Source of the DNA: Intrasporangiaceae bacterium URHB0013
GTDB lineage: Bacteria > Actinomycetota > Actinomycetes > Actinomycetales > Dermatophilaceae
Length of the DNA stretch: 64,000 bases
Direction of reading: 5' to 3'
Assembly: GCA_000620545.1 (NCBI GenBank)
Contig: JIBA01000013.1
Coordinates: 1 to 64,000, forward strand
Position 1 is the first letter of the stretch; the number at the start of each line of letters is the position of its first letter. A model generated the notes under the pieces. That model saw only the letters and a list, made by a program, of their open reading frames with translations. It made no database searches and was not told the origin of the DNA. The position numbers and the translations under genes are program-made. This document shows positions 59,729-64,000 of this stretch, in pieces.

Positions 59729-61327
59729 TCACTCGTTCTTGCGGCCGAACATGATGTCGTCCCAGCTCGGCACGCTGGGCCGGCCGGACTTGCGCGCCGG
59801 CGGTGCGGGGCGGGGGACGGGGGCCGGCGCAGCGGCCCGTTGCCCGACGACGTCGTAGCCGTCGTCGCCGTCGGCCTCGTCGCGCCGCGCCTCGTCGGGC
59901 TCGGTCTCGTCAGACTGTTGGGGCAGGACGTGCCGGTCGTGGCTGTCGGCGGTGGGGGAGGGAGCGACCCCGGCCGCCGGGACGCGTGACAGCGGCCGCG
60001 ACTCCGGGCGGCGGCGTGCCGCGGGACGCCGCGGGCGCTCAGCAGGCGGCTCAGGCGCCGGCCGCTCCGTAGACACCCCTCCGTCGTCGGCGTCGGCGTC
60101 GATGTCGTGGAGGTCGCGGCGCTCTGCCCCCGAGCGGGGCTCGACAGCCGTCTCGCCGGCAGTTTTGACCCCCTCCCGGACGCCGAGATCGACCACGGGA
60201 TCTGCCGGCGTCCCCATGGCGTCGACGGCGACCTCCGTCGGGGTTACCGGGGTTGCCGGGGTGCTCGGCGGCGTGGGGGTCGCGGGCGCGGCCGACGACC
60301 CGGCCGACGACCCGGCCGACGACCCGGCCGACCGGTCCTTCGTCGTCTGGCGCAGCGGTTGCGTGGGCTCGGTGCGCCGCGCCGCACGCCGGGCCGCGTC
60401 GACACCGACCCGCGCCTCGACGGATCCCGTCTTGACCACCTCGGGGTCATCCTCCGGGTGCGTGTGTGCCGGGGGCGGCAGCTCGTCGCGCGGGTCGGTG
60501 GCGAGCCCCTGCAGCGGCAGGGCCTCCTCGGGTGCCTCGTCGAGGCCCGGGACCTCTGTGGACTTGGGCCGGCGCCGACGACCGCGCTGCGCACTGCGTT
60601 CGCGCATGGCGGCCATGAGGTCGACGGTCTCGCCCTCACGCCGGCGCATCGTCGAGGCGCCCACGCCGCCCTCGGCCTCGACGTCGTACACGCGGCTCGG
60701 ACGGTTGGACGCGCTCAGGTGCGGGGCCGGGATCGGGCCCGGAGTCTGCTGGTCCTCGTCCTCGCTGAGCCAGCGGGCCTCGTCGTCGACGGCCGAGACG
60801 GTGCGCGCCAGCGGGTCGAACTGCCAGGCGGCCTCGCGCTGACGACCACCGGCGTTGAAGATCAGCAGGACGGTCCATGCGTCCTTGTCGGTGCGACGCG
60901 AGTCCCACCGGGCACTGACGGAGTCGATCTCACGGGTGCGCAAGCGCTCGGTGACGCGGGCCTCGAGGGTGGGAGCCGCGCCGTGCGACCCGCCTCGCGG
61001 CCGGAGCCGCACCTGACGGGCGAGACCCGCGATGTGCTCGCGCTCGGCGAGGATCGGGCCCTCGTAGCGGTGCACCTTCTCGACCGGCCAGTCGGCGCGC
61101 TCGGCAACCTCCTCGGCCGTCATGCCGGCCCGGACCATCGCCTGGACGTCCTTGGGCCGCAGGCCGCCGGAGGTCTCGATCTGGAGCTGGCCTAGCCGCG
61201 GTCGGTCGCGCCGGGCAGCGGCGCGGAGCGAGTCGTCGAGAGGGATGGAGAAGCGATTGCCCTGCTCATCGGCCAGCAGCAGGTGCAATCCGTCCTCGTG
61301 GACGCCGACGAGCCTGAGGTGCTGCAT
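59729..61327 (-). CDS. sepH: Septation protein SepH
   Basis: A 532-residue cell-division protein. The N-terminal DUF3071 domain (LRLVGVHEDGLHLLLADEQGNRFSIPLDDSLRAAAR, with a helix-turn-helix-like RPKDVQAMVRAGMTAEEVAERADW) matches SepH, which stimulates FtsZ assembly in Streptomyces and mycobacteria. A long Pro/Ala/Arg-rich disordered region follows, and the C-terminal RPSVPSWDDIMFG motif is conserved in the family. GGGAG precedes ATG 61327. Location near parC, tdk and ferrochelatase fits the order seen in other actinobacteria. Confidence 0.93.
   Translation of the reverse strand: MQHLRLVGVHEDGLHLLLADEQGNRFSIPLDDSLRAAARRDRPRLGQLQIETSGGLRPKDVQAMVRAGMTAEEVAERADWPVEKVHRYEGPILAEREHIAGLARQVRLRPRGGSHGAAPTLEARVTERLRTREIDSVSARWDSRRTDKDAWTVLLIFNAGGRQREAAWQFDPLARTVSAVDDEARWLSEDEDQQTPGPIPAPHLSASNRPSRVYDVEAEGGVGASTMRRREGETVDLMAAMRERSAQRGRRRRPKSTEVPGLDEAPEEALPLQGLATDPRDELPPPAHTHPEDDPEVVKTGSVEARVGVDAARRAARRTEPTQPLRQTTKDRSAGSSAGSSAGSSAAPATPTPPSTPATPVTPTEVAVDAMGTPADPVVDLGVREGVKTAGETAVEPRSGAERRDLHDIDADADDGGVSTERPAPEPPAERPRRPAARRRPESRPLSRVPAAGVAPSPTADSHDRHVLPQQSDETEPDEARRDEADGDDGYDVVGQRAAAPAPVPRPAPPARKSGRPSVPSWDDIMFGRKNE
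60289..60332 (-). repeat. 12-bp tandem repeat inside sepH
   Basis: Three to four copies of CGGCCGACGACC encode Ser-Ser-Ala-Gly units in the disordered linker on the minus strand. Length variation would keep the frame. Confidence 0.85.
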
Positions 61328-61505
61328 GGGTGGTCTCCCGGTACCGAGTCTGCGTGGTCGAGCACTGATGGTGCGCCGGTCACGTCCCCATGGTGCGATG
61401 CCCTGTCGGGTCCGGGTGCCGGCCGGTGCGCCGTGCTGTCGAGCATGCCACCGGCCCGGGTGCCCACCAAAGCGACCACGCCGCACGGGTACCGTTTGCT
61501 CTGGC

Positions 61506-62141
61506 ATGCCTACCTCTTTCACGTCTGCGCAGCTCGCCCTCGACCTCGTGGGCGTGTTCGTCTTCGCGCTCTCCGGCGGGCTCGTCGCCGTGAAGAAGCG
61601 TTTCGACCTCTTCGGGGTGCTGGTGCTCGCCTGTGCCGCGGCCCTCGGCGGCGGGATCGTGCGTGACCTGCTCATCGGCGACATCCCCCCGGTCGGCATC
61701 AGCGACTGGCGCCTGCTGACCGCTGCCGCGCTCGGTGGCCTCGTCACGTTCCTCTTCCACCCCGGTGTCGAGCGCATCACCCGGTTCGTCCGCGTGCTCG
61801 ATGCCGCCGGGCTGGCAGCCTTCGCCGTCGCCGGGAGCCTCAAGGCGGTGACGACACCGGGGGTGTCGGCCGTCGCCGCCGTGCTCGTCGGCGTCATCAC
61901 GGCGGTCGGTGGCGGGGTCGTGCGCGACCTGCTCGCCGGCCAGGTCCCGGAGGTGCTTCGCCGGGAGCTGTATGCCGTACCGGCCATGCTCGGGTCGCTC
62001 CTTGTCGTCGTCGCCGCGCAGCTCGGTTCGTTGCAGGACTGGGTGCTCTGGACCGCGGCCGGCCTCGTCTTCGCCCTGCGCCTGCTCGCCGTCCACCTCG
62101 ACCTCAACGCCCCGACTCCGTTGCGCTCCAGCCCGACCTGA
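61506..62141 (+). CDS. Trimeric intracellular cation (TRIC) channel family protein
   Basis: A 211-residue membrane protein with seven helices built of two similar halves. GGGIVRDLLIGDIPP and GGGVVRDLLAGQVPE are the duplicated UPF0126/TRIC motifs, and VFVFALSGGLVAVKKRFDLFG is the usual opening. Bacterial TRIC proteins conduct monovalent cations; the physiological role is unclear. ATG 61506; a TACCGT box lies 10 nt upstream. It is divergent from sepH (178-bp gap). Confidence 0.92.
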   Translation: MPTSFTSAQLALDLVGVFVFALSGGLVAVKKRFDLFGVLVLACAAALGGGIVRDLLIGDIPPVGISDWRLLTAAALGGLVTFLFHPGVERITRFVRVLDAAGLAAFAVAGSLKAVTTPGVSAVAAVLVGVITAVGGGVVRDLLAGQVPEVLRRELYAVPAMLGSLLVVVAAQLGSLQDWVLWTAAGLVFALRLLAVHLDLNAPTPLRSSPT

Positions 62142-62203
62142 CCGCGGTCGGCCCACCCACCCCCGGTACGCCCCGATCCTGCTCACCCACCGATGGCGGA
62201 GAC

Positions 62204-63388
62204 ATGACACCAGACGCAGCACCGACGCCCGAGCCGACCCAGCCCCCAGCGGGCGTCGGGGAGACCGCACCCGAGCCGGCGGCGGACGCAGCGGCCGGAT
62301 CGTCGGCGCTCGCACCGTACGACGCCGTGATCCTCCTCGGCTTCGGCGGGCCGGAGGGCCCCGAGGAGGTGATGCCCTTCCTGCGCCGGGTCACGGCCGG
62401 CCGGGGCATCCCGGACCAGCGGCTCGAGGCCGTCGCCGAGCACTACCACCACTTCGGAGGCCGCAGCCCCATCAACGACCAGAACCGGGCCCTCATCGCC
62501 GCCCTGCGTGCGGAGCTCGACGTCCGCGGCATCGAGACCCCGATCGTCTGGGGCAACCGCAACAGCGAGCCCTTCATCGACGAGGCGTTGCGCGAGAGCC
62601 ATGCCGCCGGGCACCGCAGGGTCGTGGCGCTGACGACGAGCGCCTACTCGTCCTACTCGTCCTGCCGCCAGTACCGCGAGAACCTCGCGGACGCCGCCGC
62701 CACCGTGGCGGAGGAGGGCGTCGAGCTGCAGATCGACAAGGTGTCGCAGTACGCCGCCCGGCCCGGATTCGCCGAGTCCAACGCCGGGGTGCTCGTGCGT
62801 TCGCTGCGTGCGCTCGACGGGGCTCCCGACTCGGAGATCGCCCTGCTCTTCGTGACCCACTCCATCCCCGTCGCCATGGACGACACCTCGGGGCCGGGTG
62901 ACGGTGAGGGCAACCTCTACCAGCGTCAGCACCTGGCGCTCGCCTCCCACCTCACCGAGGAGGCGAACCGGGTCCTGGGCCGGGATCTCACGGGTGAGCT
63001 CGTCTTCTGCTCGCGCTCCGGGCCGCCGACCCAGCCGTGGCTCGAGCCCGACGTCAACGACCGCATGCGCGAGCTCGCCGCTGCGGGCGTCCGCACTGTG
63101 GTGACTGCCCCCATCGGGTTCGTCAGCGACCACATGGAGGTCGTCTACGACCTCGACACCGAAGCACAGGAGACCGCCGACGAGCTCGGGATCACGCACG
63201 TGCGGGTCCCGACCGTCGGCACCGACGCCGTCTTCGTGCGCGACCTCGTCGATGCCCTGCTCGAGCGCGCGGCCGAGGCCCGCGGCGAGGAGGTGCCGCA
63301 GTTCGAGCGCCGGATGCCCTCGGTGTGCGCCCCCGGCTGTTGCCCGAACCTGCGCCAGGCCCGACCGGCCCTGTGCGGCAGCGACTGA
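62204..63388 (+). CDS. cpfC: Ferrochelatase (coproporphyrin type) with iron-sulfur motif
   Basis: A 394-residue enzyme that inserts Fe(II) into coproporphyrin III, the actinobacterial haem route. A ~35-residue Pro/Ala-rich N-terminus precedes the core: VILLGFGGPEGPEEV, HYHHFGGRSPINDQ, the catalytic His in LFVTHSIP and VTAPIGFVSDHMEVVYDLD. The C-terminus has VCAPGCCPN and a last Cys in ALCGSD, a [2Fe-2S] ligand set found in actinobacterial ferrochelatases. Hydrophobic membrane-anchoring segments are absent. A GGCGGAG ribosome binding site precedes ATG 62204. Confidence 0.94.
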   Translation: MTPDAAPTPEPTQPPAGVGETAPEPAADAAAGSSALAPYDAVILLGFGGPEGPEEVMPFLRRVTAGRGIPDQRLEAVAEHYHHFGGRSPINDQNRALIAALRAELDVRGIETPIVWGNRNSEPFIDEALRESHAAGHRRVVALTTSAYSSYSSCRQYRENLADAAATVAEEGVELQIDKVSQYAARPGFAESNAGVLVRSLRALDGAPDSEIALLFVTHSIPVAMDDTSGPGDGEGNLYQRQHLALASHLTEEANRVLGRDLTGELVFCSRSGPPTQPWLEPDVNDRMRELAAAGVRTVVTAPIGFVSDHMEVVYDLDTEAQETADELGITHVRVPTVGTDAVFVRDLVDALLERAAEARGEEVPQFERRMPSVCAPGCCPNLRQARPALCGSD

Positions 63389-63399
63389 GAGGTGCCGCG

Positions 63400-64000
63400 A
63401 TGACCCCACGCTCCCTGCCAGCGCTGCCCGACGGCGTCACGGTCGAGGAGCTCGAGCGCCTCTGCATCGAGCTCGCATCCGAGGCCGCGCGCTTCATCCG
63501 AGAGGAGCGCCCGCCGCGGATGGGCGTCGCCGCGACGAAGTCGACGGAGACCGACGTCGTGACCGTCATGGACCAGCGATCCGAGGAGCTGCTGCACCGC
63601 CTCATCCGGCAGTCCCGCCCCGACGACGGCATCCTCGGCGAGGAAGGGGCCGACGTCACCGGTACCTCCGGACTGACGTGGGTCGTCGACCCGATCGACG
63701 GCACCGTCAACTACCTCTACGAGATTCCGGCGTATGCCGTCTCCGTGGCCGTCGTCGTCGGTGACACGCGGTCCCAGGGCGGCTGGACCCCGGTTGCCGG
63801 GGCGGTCGCCGACCCGTGCCGGCGTCTGGTGCACCACGCCGGCCGTGGCTCGGGTGCGTGGACCAGTCCGGAGGACCCTGCTGAGGGTGTTGAGCCCACC
63901 CGGCTCTCGGTCTCGGCCGAGGAGCGTCTCGCCCGCACGCTGCTTGCGACCGGCTTCGGCTACGCCCCTGACGTCCGCGCCCGGCAGGCCGAGGTCCTCC
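63400..64000 (+). CDS. Inositol monophosphatase family protein (3' truncated by window)
   Basis: The first 200 residues of an IMPase/CysQ-type phosphatase; the frame is open to the end of the window. KSTETDVVTVMDQRSEELL is the first metal motif, GEEGADV supplies the Glu, and WVVDPIDGTVNYLYEIP is the diagnostic DPIDGT metal-binding loop. Substrates in this group include inositol phosphate, histidinol phosphate and fructose bisphosphate, and cannot be separated here. ATG 63400 has GAGAGG upstream and lies 11 bp after the ferrochelatase stop. Confidence 0.92.
   Translation, partial: MTPRSLPALPDGVTVEELERLCIELASEAARFIREERPPRMGVAATKSTETDVVTVMDQRSEELLHRLIRQSRPDDGILGEEGADVTGTSGLTWVVDPIDGTVNYLYEIPAYAVSVAVVVGDTRSQGGWTPVAGAVADPCRRLVHHAGRGSGAWTSPEDPAEGVEPTRLSVSAEERLARTLLATGFGYAPDVRARQAEVL

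Overview
The window is GC-rich (about 70%) chromosomal DNA from an actinobacterium, most likely Micrococcales and close to the family Intrasporangiaceae (Janibacter, Knoellia, Phycicoccus, Tetrasphaera). The evidence is the actinobacterial qcrCAB-ctaE and ctaF respiratory set, a pknL/Rv2175c/idsA neighbourhood, class II DAHP synthase, SepH, DUF5998, DUF7455, SAV_6107-type HEPN and DUF6504 proteins, frequent GTG starts and many apparently leaderless genes. It is a dense core-genome segment. I see no insertion sequence, prophage, CRISPR array, rRNA or convincing tRNA.

Layout. 1-6750 is respiration: the end of ctaD, then ctaF, and on the opposite strand the operon ctaE-qcrC-qcrA-qcrB, which together form the bc1-aa3 supercomplex. 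A 684-bp geneless stretch (1025-1708) holds strong palindromes. 6950-16600 carries an atypical receiver protein next to trpD, a stand-alone AsnC-type ligand-binding protein, a DEDDh exonuclease/GIY-YIG fusion, a lipoprotein peptidase, an acyl-CoA ligase, an SRPBCC protein, a Cys-rich protein and a ROK sugar kinase. 17700-23340 holds an acyltransferase, a two-component pair, class II DAHP synthase and threonine aldolase. 23580-30850 matches the mycobacterial pknL region: a PASTA kinase with an EamA transporter, a LysM/lytic transglycosylase protein, an Rv2175c-like DNA-binding protein, polyprenyl synthetase and metF.

32820-40600 looks like an SOS mutagenesis cluster. A perfect LexA-type box precedes DUF6504, HEPN and a large DnaE2-like polymerase, followed by a methyltransferase, DinB and a DUF3040 protein. 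41280-53530 has the two subunits of a second type II topoisomerase (parE- and parC-like) flanking a MoxR/DUF58/VWA/VWA/TPR operon. 53590-64000 has a nitroreductase, a GNAT-fused acyl-CoA synthetase (Pat type), DUF5998, a phosphodiesterase, thymidine kinase, sepH, a TRIC channel, an iron-sulfur ferrochelatase and the start of an inositol monophosphatase.

Cross-cutting observations: about ten genes have a TANNNT-like -10 box ending 6-8 nt before the start codon, which implies leaderless mRNAs. The heptamer GTATGCC (or its complement) recurs about thirty times in any reading frame. Three convergent intergenic gaps carry unrelated tandem or inverted repeat arrays.
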